A DNA stretch of 64,000 nt, taken from positions 138,599,215-138,663,214 of the forward strand of contig CM065810.1 of assembly GCA_033398695.1 (NCBI GenBank), written 5' to 3'. The position numbers and the translations under genes were made by a program. Below are positions 44,956 to 57,407 of the stretch, one piece after another (positions within the stretch are counted from its first letter, which is position 1; each line of letters opens with the position of its first letter). The notes beneath the pieces are model-generated. The model saw nothing but the letters and a program-made list of their open reading frames with translations. It was not told the DNA's origin and ran no database searches. The DNA comes from Orobanche coerulescens. Taxonomy: Eukaryota > Streptophyta > Magnoliopsida > Lamiales > Orobanchaceae.

Positions 44956-47900
44956 TCAGTCAGCTGGGTCTGTCCTTCCTCCGATGCCTTGACTTGCTTC
45001 TGTACTAGATTCCCAATCTAGTAATCCGAGATCTCTGCTTAGCTCCAAAAACCTTTCTTCTAGCAAGGGTTTGGTAAAGATGTCAGCTATTTGGTAGTCT
45101 GTGCTGACTCTTTCAACTCTAACCCTTTTGTTAAGCACATGGTCTCTGATGAAGTGGTGCTTAACATCAACGTGCTTCGTCCTTGAATGCAAAACCGGAT
45201 TGTTGGTTATCGCAATAGCACTATTGTTGTCACACCATATAGGAACTTCATTGGCAATTATATTTTAGTCCCTTAACTGTTGTCTGATCCATAAGATCTG
45301 GGCACAACAGCTACCTGCAGCTAGGTATTCTGACTCTGTGGTGGAGATAGAGTTAGAAACCTGCTTCTTGCTAAACCAGGATATCAGTCTGGTTCCTAGG
45401 AATTGGCACGTTCCACTAGTGCTTTTCCTATTAATCTTGCATCCTGCGAAGTCTGCATCTGATTATCCTGACAGCTCGAAGTTGTTGTCCTTAGGATACC
45501 ATAGTCCAACGTTGACTATAGACTTAAGGTATTTTATTATCCTCTTGGCTGCATCTAGGTGTGATTGCTTCGGCTTGGACTGGAATCGCGCACAAACTCC
45601 TACAGCATAGGATATGTCTGGCCTGCTTGCAGTGAGGTACAGAAGAGATCCAATGAGTCCTCTGTAGTGAGTTGAGTCCACTGATATGCCTGCCTCGTCT
45701 GCATCTAGGTGAGTACTTGTGCTCATAGGGATTCTTGCTGGCTTGGCTGATTCCATTCCAAATCTCTTGATTAGGTCTTTGGTATACTTAGCTTGGTTGA
45801 TGAAAATTCCTTTTTCCATCTGCTTAACTTGTAATCCGAGAAAGAAGTTAAGCTTTCCCATCATACTCATCTCAAATTCTCCTTGCATGAGGTTGGAGAA
45901 TTTCTCGCATAACTCCGGATTGGTTGAGCCGGATATGATGTCATTTACATATATCTGCACTATTAATATGTGGCCTTCGTGCTCCACTCTGAATAGGGTC
46001 TTGTCCACCTTCCCTTTGCAAAAACCATTCTTCTCAAGAAACACAGACAGTGTTTCATACCACGCTCTTGGTGCTTGCTTAAGTCCATAGAGAGCCTTCA
46101 ACAGCTTGTAGACTTTGTCTCCTTTAACAAAACCTGGGGGTTGCTCTACATAGACTTCTTCTAGAACACCATTTAGAAAAGCACTCTTTATGTCCATCTG
46201 ATAAACTTCAAAATCTTTAAATGCAGCATATGCAAGGAATAGTCTGATGGCCTCTAGTCTTGCAACGGGTGCATAGGTTTCATCAAAATCTATTCCTTCA
46301 CACTGTGCATACCCTTTAGCGACAAGTCTGGCTTTATTCCTAACAACAGCTCCGTCTTCATCACTCTTATTTTGTTACACCCATTTGGTGCCAATAACCT
46401 TCTTGTGATCTGGTCTGTCTGTTAGTTCCCAAACTTTATTTCTTTCCATCTGTTCCAATTCTTCTTGCATGGCATTTATCCAGGAATAATCTTCTAAAGC
46501 TTGTTCTGTTGTCTTGGGTTCAACTTGTGACATAAAGCAAGAGAACATAGCCATTCCCACTGGTAGAGTTGGCTGTCTAGTCTTAACTCCATCAGTCAGC
46601 TTCCCGATGATTTGTTGGATTGGATGGTCTTTGAGACATTTGGGGATATCATCTTCTTTTGGGTCTGTTCCCCCTGTTGGATTGCTATGGTAGATTTCTG
46701 CATCAGCTGGGTTCTGGTCTGCAACTGGATCAGCTACCGTCTTGTCATCTGCAGCTTGGGTCTGATCTGCAGATGAGTCTTTATCAGCTACAGCTGGGTC
46801 TTCATCAGCGGCAACTGGATCAGATAGGTTTGGTGTTCCTGTCTGATCTGCAGTTGGGTCTTCAGCAGCTATAGTTGGGTCATCAGGCTGGTCTGCAGGT
46901 GAGTCCACCATTCCAGTGTCATGAATAATGACTTCTTCAAGGGTTGCTGATTTGAGCTTGTTCTCAATTAACTCAACTTGCTTCCTGTACTCAACGGTAG
47001 ATTCATCAAAAACAACATGGGGTGTTTCCTCCACAACTAAGGTTCTTTTGTTAAATACTCTATATGCTTTGCTTCTTTGTGAGTATCCCATAAAGAGACC
47101 GTCATCAGTTTTAGCATCGAAGGCATTTAGTTATGTTTTACCATTGTTGTGGATGAAACACTTACAACCAAAAACATGAAAATAAGCAACAGTAGGAGTT
47201 CTATTATTCCAAACCTCATAGGGAGTTTTGCCATGTCTCCCTACTATCATACTCCTGTTCTGAGTATGGCAAGCTGTGTTGACAGCTTCAGCCCAGAACC
47301 TCTTGGGCAGGTCCGCTTCTGCAATCATGGACCTTGCTGCTTCCTTCAGGGTTCTGTTTCTTCTTTCAGCAACGCCATTCTGCTGGGGAGTCCTGGCTGC
47401 AGAGAGCTCATGCTGGATCCCATTCTGATCACTGTAATCAGTGATCGCCTTGTTGAGAAACTCTCCTCCTCTATCCGATCTGATCTTGATTATGGATATG
47501 GATTTCTCATTCTGGATCCTCCTCAGCAGCTCAGGTAGCTTGGTCAAGGTTTCACTTTTCTTATATAGGAATATAATCCAAGTGTACCTTGAGTAATCAT
47601 CTACTACAACAAGTGCATGCTTTCGGCCGCTCAGAGTCCTTGGCTTGATAGGACCAAATAGATCCATGTGGAGTAGATCTAAGATCCTTGTTGTTAGAGT
47701 TGTAGGCTGGACTGGCTTGAATGATGCTCTCGTCTGCTTTCCTTTCTGACAAGCATCACAAAGTGCTTCCTTCTTGAATGCTTCGTTTGGAAGTCCTCTG
47801 ACCAGCTTCTGAGAACTGATCTTATTGATGGCTTTGAAGTTCAGGTGACATAGTCCTTTGTGCCATAGCCATCCGTTCTCAGCTATCGTCTTAGATAGAA

Positions 47901-48023
47901 AACAGGTGTTGGGAGTTCCTGTGTCCCAATCTATCACATAGACATCTCTCCTTCTGAAACCTTGTAGCTTCACTTCTCCAGATAAGATATCTATCACCAT
48001 ACATTTCCAAATGGTGAAGACTA
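44956..48023 (-). pseudogene. Element F pol: integrase, RT, RNase H (with stops)
   Basis: Integrase: WLWHKGLCHLNFKAI...LCDACQKGKQ (zinc region, about 47750-47870), MDLFGPIKP and VVDDYSRYTW, IRSDRGGEF, TPQQNGVAERRN (47131-47700). A linker (46690-46930) is rich in ADQ and ADEDP repeats. [23 protein letters not shown], then YVND at about 45945 in place of the usual [17 protein letters not shown] (45463-46375). RNase H ends at 44956 with TKHVDVKHHFIRDHV and DIFTKPL. Stops at 47131, 46375 and 45463, plus one near 45270. Loss of the second catalytic Asp would inactivate RT even if the stops were absent. Confidence 0.88.
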
Positions 48024-48028
48024 CTAGA

Positions 48029-50938
48029 TGTAACACCCCCAATCCGCTCAGGGATATTACACGCCGTAGAACCTTTCCTCAAGGATCTACCAGGCTGGTA
48101 ACGACATTTAACATCTCGACAATGCCTTCGAGGCTACAATGACTCATTAGACCGATTTGGTCTTTCCACAAATACATACAACTCAAATACAACTCATGCC
48201 CACGCAGGGGACAAAATACAACTACACCTGCATAACGGGAACAATACGAATGGAAAATAAAGTACAATCAACCAACACACGATGTACGGTTCCTCATGTG
48301 ATTAGTATCGATCATCTTTCATCATCCTTCGTGGCCGACCTGTGTTATGCTCCAAAACACGAATGCAAAAACAGACATCCACCCCCCGAATACTCGGGGG
48401 TTAGCAAAACTCCACTGTTTTGCTAGTGCAAATACAAAGTGCAAATACGAGCCATACAATTCACATTCCACGAATAACAATAACCGAGGATCCTCAAAGA
48501 TCCAAACGAAGCGAAAAGTACTTCGAGGCAAGGGTTTGAGAAAACATTTCAAAAACGAAATATCATAAATCAATGGAAGTAATTTATAAAATAGTTTAGA
48601 ATGCCATCGAGAGTTTTAATAGAAAACAATTTAGGATTATCAAATCCTACTTTTCGAAAACCGAAAGACAAAAGGGGTCACCGCCCCAAAGGTTTACTTT
48701 CTAAAAAATGACATTAACCAACCGTTGGGATTTTAGCCCCAAATCCGTAAAACGACTTTTACAAAACCATTGGGATTTTAGCCCCAAATCTCATCAACTC
48801 ACAGTACACAGGAACGACCAGGAGGTTCGTATCCCAACATCAAAATCCACAAATAAAGGATTTAAAACAAACAACAAAATACTCCAGTGCCATCCTAGCC
48901 AAGTAAGCCAAACGAACACTTACCTCTTACACACTTAGTCAATGCATGCAATCATGAAAACCGTTCGAAAGCACTCATTTGAAATGCCAATATCAAATCA
49001 CATTCGAAAAAATCCACCAAATTTAACGGTCTATCCACACCTCCGTGGACCCCTACCGAGACCGTCGGATCTAACCCGTAGTGGTTAAAAGCAAAGCTCG
49101 TCGATCCACACCTCCGTGGACCCCTACCGAGACCCCGTCGGATCTAACCCGTAGTGAGCATACACACACACACGTTACTCATGCAACACTAATATGCTAA
49201 GAATGTAAGTTCATTACGAATACTTACTAGAGATGGCCATTAACTCGACACCATTATCAAACTCTTCAAAATTACGATAACAAGATTAAATAAGGAAATA
49301 CGATTCCATAACTTAAACAATATGAGTATCATCATAAAAATCCTTCGACGTTCAAAATAATCAATTCATAATCAATTCTCAAAACACGTTCACAAACACA
49401 CGCGTTTTGAAAGAAAGCCTTTAACGAGGCCAAATCAAATTCCTTTGAAACTTCATTTCAAATAACCAAACAAACACATCAAGACGACCACCGATCATCA
49501 TATACATAAAGCGAGGAAAGTATGGGCAAGGTACTTGCCTCGATACCACGAGCACGGAACCACGACGGATACGGCTCAACCGGGAAGCTTCGGGCGCCCG
49601 ATGCTAGCGAAAGGAATACGACAACGAGCGGAGCGGAAGAATCAAGCACGACCGCGAGGAACCGAAATGAACCTAACGATTCGAATAGCACAATCACAAC
49701 CACTTCTAAACGATTACGGAAATGGAATACACCGGAAACCCGCCTACGATTCATGTATATTCGCACAAAAATAACAACGAGGCGGACCACAACCAAACCC
49801 TCTCGGTTCCGTAAAAATCACGAAATATACCATGAATCCGTAGGGAAACTAAGAATACCAACAAGAATAATCATATTCATCATGAATCCATCAACGAAAC
49901 GGAAAGAATCGGACAAAACCCCAAAATCCCCAATTATCCAAAAAGGTAGGGTTTCAAGAGATATTACCTTGAGTGATTCAGGTGTTAAGATCCGTAGAAC
50001 ACGCGTTAGATTGATTATCCGAGCCTCACAACCGAAAAGAAATGATGAAAATCGACCCCCGGATGAAGAATTCTCTCTCCCTCTATATCTCTCTCTCGCG
50101 ACGCCGTGCAAAATGGGGAAGGAAATGAGCGGTTCGCTCAAAACGACACATTTATAGTGTAACACAGAGACCCTATCGGCCGGCCTATCGGCCGATAGGC
50201 CCAACCGATAGCCATACGGAATGCCGGCGGTAGGGTCTATCGACCCCTATCGGCCGAAAGGCTCCTGGAAGTGCTCGGCCAAAACTAAAGCGACCATAAC
50301 TCTCTCGTCAGGACTCGATTGACTCACCGTTTGAACCATTGGAAAGCTAACTCGATGTTCTATAATATTGCAAAGATTTATAATTTTTGGAGTTACCAAA
50401 AATTAATGATGATCTAACAAAGACGAACTCATACTTAGAAAAGTCGTTTAGTAATCCTGAATTCAACAAAGCGACAAAACCCGAACACGAATACGAACCG
50501 AAGATACGGTTACGAAGTACTCACAAAGACGAATCTAAGAGCTAGTAGAACACACAATTCCGACCACCCGAAGGCTCGAGATTCGACAACGGAAGGTAAT
50601 TACCCCAAACTTTGGGAAATTACGAAAATGGCCCAAATGCCCGAAAATCACCATACGTGATCGAATAACCAAACCGAAGTTCACAACACGTCTAACAAAG
50701 TTAAACGGACTTGCGGGAAACTCGAAGCAGCGGTTTGGTCGAGATTCGCAAGACTCGAACTCAAGTGCGGAAAAGTCGCTAAAAAGCACGAACTCAACGA
50801 AACGACACCGAAACGAACTCGGATGTCAAAAGTGTAGAATTAATCATTCTCGGAATGACGAAGCGGTCATGAGCGAGTCGTCAAACGGACTCCGACCGAA
50901 AAAAGAATTACCGGAAATCGAAAATTGCGGATATTACA
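48029..50938 (-). repeat. Element E 3' LTR
   Basis: Minus strand from TGTAATATCCGC (50938) to GGGGGTGTTACA (48029). It contains the hairpin GCTAACCCCCGAGTATTCGGGGG (48381-48405), a 73-bp duplicated unit with ATCCGACGG (49026-49158), a TATAAA box (50151-50156) and a CTATCGGCCGATAG palindrome array. The plus-strand 211-codon frame at 49522-50157 is broken in the other LTR and is not a gene. Confidence 0.94.
50151..50262 (-). promoter_or_regulatory. U3 promoter of element E: TATA plus TATCGGCCGATA palindromes
   Basis: TATAAA (minus) at 50151-50156; from 50172 upstream there are CTATCGGCCGGCC, CCTATCGGCCGATAGG (perfect palindrome), CCGATAG, GTCTATCGACC and CTATCGGCCG motifs. The same array is at 55338-55432 in the other LTR. 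The flanking LTR sequence matches element D, but D has TTACGTACGTAA here instead. Confidence 0.7.
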
Positions 50939-53190
50939 TTCTACCCTCCTTAAAGAAGTTTCGTCCGAAACTTAAAACAAGTAGGAGAAGAAATATTCCG
51001 CCAGGAAAAACTCAACGAGACACACAAGAATGCGTAACTAATGCCCAACGGCGAAATGTTACAAACAACGCAAAGGAATATACGGCGTGTAAACACGCTC
51101 CACGGTGACCAACACAACGTCGCCGTTAGGGATATAATAAAACCGACAAGTGACAAGCGTCATCAAGCGGATACTATAGCCAAGTCAATTATCCGATAAT
51201 CACAAAACACAACGACGAAAATCAATATGATTGATCAACCCAATGGTACATCAATCAAAGCGAGTCAACCGAACAAACACGGAATCCCATCGCTAAGGGA
51301 TGGAAGATTGAAAACGAAACTAATTTCCCGAACTAAAGGGAATTACGAAGGAGCACGAGCGTTCAACAATCACGAAACGAGAACAAAAACCGAACAAACA
51401 AACGATCGAGACAACAAAAATCGAAGAATCATGTTCGAATCACGAAGAACAATAAAGTTCGACAATAACTCCCAGGATGATCCGGTGAGAACTACAAGAC
51501 ATGCATTCCCATAAGATCCACAGAAAGGGAATAGCGATTGAAAAGTCACAACGACAAATATGTTATTCGAAATGAAATCACACTCGTTCGATAAACAAAA
51601 ACAAGGGCAGGACAAGCTCAGAAATGTCAACGAACATAAATGAGTCGACAAAGTAGAAAATACTGAAGTTCAAAATCCGATCCCTTCGAATAAAAGGACT
51701 AGTAGAACCAAATGATGTTACTCCCGAACAAAGTTCACAAGAATCGAACCGAACTCGAAAAAAGTCACACCGATAACCAGATCGGCCCACAACAAGATCA
51801 CAGCTCGTTCGGACGATGGCGAAATACCGAACAAGTTCATAAAGTACCAACGAACATGAGCGAATCGATAGACTGGGGAAGAGAAAACACAGAAGTCAAA
51901 ATAGTACGGGCATTACCTCCGACCTCGTCCACGAAATTCACAAAAACGGGAGTAAGGTAACAAGACATTAAACAATCGACGCATAACGGAACCATCACCG
52001 ATGCACACGGTCATACCAAACCAAGCTCTAACAACTCGCACATGCGCGACAACGCAGAGATTGCCATGAGGCGACAACATTCAATACCAACACTCCGCCT
52101 CTCACAGGGGCTAGCACAACCAATGTGTGGAAAGCGTCTCAACGCTCACACCGCCAATTCGATCATACTGGAGAAAGTATCCAAATGACAACGCGAACAT
52201 CACACATACATACCCGGCCCTCAAGCGGGAATGGATAGGTTTAAAAAAAAACGAAAACCTCATTTTGAAAATAATTTAGAAGAATTACGGTTGATCTTGA
52301 GTATCACCTTTCAAAAAGTATAAACGTGAAACATCGTTATCGAGACAACTGGAGAACCATTTCGCATTTGATAAGAATGAAGATACTTTCTCTTAATGAA
52401 AACTTTCAAAATATTCGACCCTCGGGTCTAAATAAAAGTGTTGAAAATATCTCAAAACATTTTGGTCCTCGAGGTAGAAAATTTTTGAAATACATTGTGG
52501 CATCTTGGATGTACCACAAGAAAATAACCCATTTGAAAAGTATGTCTCAAATTTATTTTTCTAAGATACTCAAGGTTTTCAAAATCCAATAGGCGAATGC
52601 CCAAAACTCACACATACCGACGTTCACTAAAACAACTCCTAGCACAGGCATTAAATCGTTTAAAATCATGACAAGACTTGTCTTTAAACGAAAATAAGCG
52701 ATAAAATACCATATTCGAACAAAACCACCGATAAAATACCCTCCATCGGCTAGTGGACAAGTCGAACGCGTATAAGCACAAAGCTTCCACAATAGAACTT
52801 GTAAAGCGTGCAAATCGATTCGAAAATCATCAACAACGGAGAAAAACAACAATAAAAGACATCACAAACGATCTGACACTCCTCGTATAAATCAAATACG
52901 AGAGTCGACTAAATACATATCGTGAAATCAAAATTCACATAAAATTCCACCACTTAACAAATAATCATAAAAATAGCTCGTGTCACACGAGGCACAACAC
53001 AAAGAAGGGAGACTTACTTCCACAGTCGCACGAAGATGATGATCGCCCCACGATACTAATCACGACCAACAAACTCAAACGACGCGTCGCGACACGACTC
53101 GGTCGGATAAAAATCCAACGAAACAAGACTCAAACAACACGACTTGACCCGACGGCCTAGGTTTCCTCAACACGGCTCCGATACCATTTA
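50939..53190 (-). other. Element E interior, non-coding
   Basis: 2252 bp without recognisable protein motif. The first 250 bp match the interior of element D (2173-2420). Around 52081 a GGGGCTAG motif recalls the LTR hairpin. Poly-A/T runs at 52240-52570. The last 30 bp hold the primer site. Confidence 0.8.
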
Positions 53191-56106
53191 TGTAACACCC
53201 CAATCCGCTCGGGGATATTACACGCCGTAGAACCTTTCCTCAAGGATCTACCAGTGGTAACGACATTTAACATATCGACAATGCCTTCGAGGCTACAATG
53301 ACTCATTAGACCGATTTGGTCTTTCCACAAATACATACAACTCAAATACAACTCATGCCCACGCAGGGACAAAATACAACTACACCCGCATAACGGGAAC
53401 AATACAAAGAAATGGAAAATAAAGTACAACCGAACCAACACACGATGTACGGTTCCTCATGTGATTAGTATCGATCATCTTTCATCATCCTTCGTGCCGA
53501 CCGTGTTATGCTCCAAAACACGAATGCAAAACAGACATCCACCCCAGAATACTCGGGGTTAGCAAACTCCTTTGTTTTGCTAGTGCAAATACAAAGTGCA
53601 AATACGAGCCATACAATTCACATTCCACGAATAACAATAACCGAGGATCCTCAAAGATCCAAACGAAGCGAAAAGTACTTCGAGGCAAGGGTTTGAGAAA
53701 ACATTTCAAAAGCGAAATATCATAAATCAATGGAAGTAATTTATAAAATAGTTTAGAATGCCATCGAGAGTTTTAATAGAAAACAATTTAGGATTATCAA
53801 ATCCTACTTTTCAAAAACCGAAAGACAAAAGGGGTCACCGCCCCAAAGGTTTACTTTCGAAAAATGACATTAACCAACCGTTGGGATTTTAGCCCCAAAT
53901 CCGTAAAACGACTTTTACAAAACCATTGGGATTTTAGCCCCAAATCTCATCAACTCACAAGATACAGGAGCGACCAGGGAGGTTCGTATCCCAACATCAA
54001 AATCCACAAATAAAGGATTTAAAACAAACAACAAAATACTCGATTGCCATCCTAGCCAAGTAAGCCAAACGAACACTTACCTCTTACACACTTAGTCAAT
54101 GCATGCAATCATGAAAACCGTTCAAAAGCACTCATTTCGGAAATGCCAATATCAAATCACATTAGCAAAAATGCACCACAATTAACCGTCGATCCACACC
54201 TCCGTGGACCCCTACCGAGACCCCGTCGGATCTAACCCGTAGTGGTTAAAAGCAAAGCTCGTCGATCCACACCTCCGTGGACCCCTACCGAGACCCCGTC
54301 GGATCTAACCCGTAGTGAGCATACACACACACACGTTACTCATGCAACACTAATATGCTAAGAATGTAAGTTCATTACGAATACTTACTAGAGATGGCCA
54401 TTAACTCGACACCATTATCAAACTCTTCAAAATTACGATAACAAGATTAAATAAGGAAATACACGATTCCATAACTTAAACAATATGAGTATCATCATAA
54501 AAATCCTTCGACGTTCAAAATAATCAATTCATAATCAATTCTCAAACACCGTTCACAAAACACACGCGTTTTGAAAGAAAGCCTTTAACGAGGCCAAACC
54601 GAAATTCCTTTGAAACTTCATTTCAAATAACCAAACAAACACATCAAGGCGACCACCGATCATCATATACATAAAGCGAGGAAAGTATGGGCAAGGTACT
54701 TGCCTCGATACCACGAGCACGGAACCACGAACGGATACGGCTCAACCGGGAAGCCAACGCCCGATGCTAACGAAAAGGAATACGACAACGAGCGGAGCGG
54801 AAGAATCAAGCACGACCGCGAGGAACCGACGAAATGAACCTAACGATTCGAATAGCAAAATCACAACCACTTCTAAACGATTACTGAAATGGAATTAACA
54901 CGGAAAAAATCCTAAGATTCAAGTATATTAGAACAAAAATAACAACGAGTGTGGACCACAACCAAACCCTCTCGGTTCCGTAAAAATCACGAAATATACC
55001 ATGAATCCGTAGGGAAACTAAGAATACCAACAAGAATAATCATATTCATCATGAATCCATCAACGAAACGGAAAGAATCGGACAAAACCCCAAAATCCCC
55101 AATTATCCAAAAAGGTAGGGTTTCAAGAGATATTACCTTGAGTGATTCAGTGTTAAGATCCGTAGAACACGCGTTAGATTGATTATCCGAGCCTCACAAC
55201 CGAAAAGAAATGATGAAAATCGACCCCGGATGAAGAATTCTCTCTCCCTCTATATCTCTCTCTCGCGACGCCGTGCAAAATGGGGAAGGAAATGAGCGGT
55301 TCGCTCAAAACGACACATTTATAGTGTAACACAGAGACCCTATCGGCCGGCCTATCGGCCGATAGGCCCAACCGATAGCCATACGGAATGCCGGCGGTAG
55401 GGTCTATCGACCCCCTATCGGCCGAAAGGCTCTGGAAGTGCTCGGCCAAAACTAAAACGACCATAACTCTCTCGTCAGGACTCGATTGACTCACCGTTTG
55501 AACCATTGGAAAGCTAACTCGATGTTCTATAATATTGCAAAGATTTATAATTTTGGAGTTACCAAAAATTAATGATGATCTAACAAAGACGAACTCATAC
55601 TTAGAAAAGTCGTTTAGTAATCCCGAATTCAACAAAGCGACAGAAACCCGAACACGAATACGAACCAAGATACGGTTACGAAGTACTCACAAAGACGAAT
55701 CTAAGAGCTAGTAGAACACACAATTCCGACCACCCGAAGGCTCGAGATTCGACAACGGAAGGTAATTACCCCAAACTTTGGGAAATTACGAAAATGGCCC
55801 AAATGCCCGAAAATCACCATACGTGATCGAATAACCAAACCGAAGTTCACAACACGTCTAACAAAGTTAAACGGACTTGCGGGAAACTCGAAACAGCAGA
55901 TTCGGTCGAGATTCGCAAGACTCGAACTCAAGTGCGGAAAAGTCGCTAAAAGCAGAACTCAACGAAGCGACACGAAGCGAACTCGGATGTCAAAAAGTGT
56001 AGAATTAATCATTCTCAGAATGACGAAACGGTCATGAGCGAGTCGTCAAAACGGACTCCGACCGAAAAAAAAGAATTACCGGAAATCGAAAATTGCGGAT
56101 ATTACA
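53191..56106 (-). repeat. Element E 5' LTR
   Basis: 2916 bp, colinear with the 3' LTR, with small indels (for example near 54770 and 54900-54950, where a short stretch is diverged). Hairpin at 53541-53563, duplicated unit at 54186-54320, palindrome array at 55338-55432. Confidence 0.94.
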
Positions 56107-57407
56107 CTAGATTCTTCTCGTCGCAAAACTGGCTTATGCTCAGGAGATTGTACTTGAGCTCTTTGACATAATGAACTTTGGATATCACAATATTTCCTCG
56201 ATGCAGCTCTCCAAAGCCCTTCGTTTGTCCTCTAGAGCTATCTCTAAATGTTACGTCTGGACCTCTTTCTTTGGTATATTTGGTCAGCATCTTCTTGTTC
56301 CCGGTCATGTGCCTCGAGCATCCAAAGTCTACAAACCATTCTTCACCTCCAAAGTTTGAATTTGTGGAGATGTGGTAGTAGTCCATCCACCTTTTCTGCA
56401 ATCATACAAGCAGAGATTTAGGTACCCAAATCTGTGTGGGTCCTTTCGGGTTAGAGGGTTTCCTGGAGAATTGATTTCTCCTTGGATTATGAAAGTTGTT
56501 ATTATTATTACCCTTATAAGGTGTGTAAGGTCGAGGTCTGAATCTCCTGTTGGGATTGTATACCGGATATTCCTCAAAATATTGATAGTGTGGGCCATTT
56601 CTAAATCTTGGCTGAGACCATTTATTAAACCTTTGAGGTCTCCACACTTGTTCATTTTGGAAATTAGGATAACCTTGAGGTTTCCATCTGCCCCTCCCAT
56701 TTTGAAATCTATTTTTAGGGAGTTGTTTATAATAGTGGGCATGTTGTCTGTCTTCTTTGCTTTTGCACAGGCCATTACCTAGTCGCCTGTCTAGGTGGCT
56801 GCCTTGTGTAACCTGACTGCAGCCTAGACATGTGACTTGGCTGTTGCCTATTTTTAAATATCGGTTTTTACGTAGGCTCAGCAGTCGAGACAATTGTTTC
56901 TCCCTTGATAAACTTTCTTTTAGAACTAGAGGGAGTGTGAGGATCATATCCAAGGCCTGATTTGGAATATAGTGACCTTTTATTGGTACACAATTCTTCC
57001 AGAGTTGAAGACGCCTTCAGGGAGGTTATTTCCTGCGCCTGAGTCTTATTTACCTGAGTCAGCTTAGTAAATTCGGCTTTGACATGAGCAAGTGCAGCTG
57101 ATCTTTCTCTAATTAAAACAGTTAATTGATTTATCTCGGCTATAGAGATATCAGCCTGGTTCTTTAAATTAGCTGCAGCCTGGTTTTCAAAATCTGTTTT
57201 GATTGTATTCAGTTCTAGGCTGAGTTTTTCAAAATCATTTTTCAGCTGCCTATTCTCATCTTTCAGCTGAGTCTTCTCGGCTGATACAGCTTGGTGTGCA
57301 GATTTTAGTGTTTCAAAATCTTTAAATAGCTGATTTACAGATTCGTGCAGATCCATATCTTGTGACATGGCTGAGCTATTGTTTGAAACAGAGGGTTTAG
57401 ATGTTAC
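56107..57407 (-). pseudogene. Element F gag C-terminal part and protease (broken)
   Basis: 57407-56868 encodes a long coiled-coil stretch (ADISIAEINQLTVLI and similar, with leucines every three or four residues). 56775-56400 encodes a basic, Asn/Arg-rich segment (QRFNKWSQPRFRNG, YKGNNNNNFHNP). The protease begins near 56360 with WFVDFGCSRHMTGN, where the usual catalytic D-S-G is D-F-G, and runs into LLSISQFCDEKN before element E interrupts. Frames change at about 56330-56400 and 56870. Confidence 0.8.

Larger units (their letters stand above)
48024..56111 (-). mobile_element. Element E: non-coding LTR element (LARD-like), minus strand, intact structure
   Basis: LTRs 48029-50938 (2910 bp) and 53191-56106 (2916 bp), interior 50939-53190, target duplications CTAGA at 48024-48028 and 56107-56111. 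Primer site (minus strand TGGTATCGGAGC) at 53175-53186 and a purine tract at 50939-50958. The LTRs look nearly identical by eye with small indels, so it is one of the youngest insertions here. No gag or pol motif anywhere. Confidence 0.94.

Noticed and set aside
45338..46090. Plus-strand frames opposite the element F RT
   Set aside because: Shadows of the minus-strand RT and RNase H, with no domain of their own.
49522..50157. Plus-strand 211-codon frame in the element E 3' LTR
   Set aside because: The same region of the other LTR (54674-55330) is broken by frameshifts and no protein family is recognisable; it is chance coding in LTR sequence.
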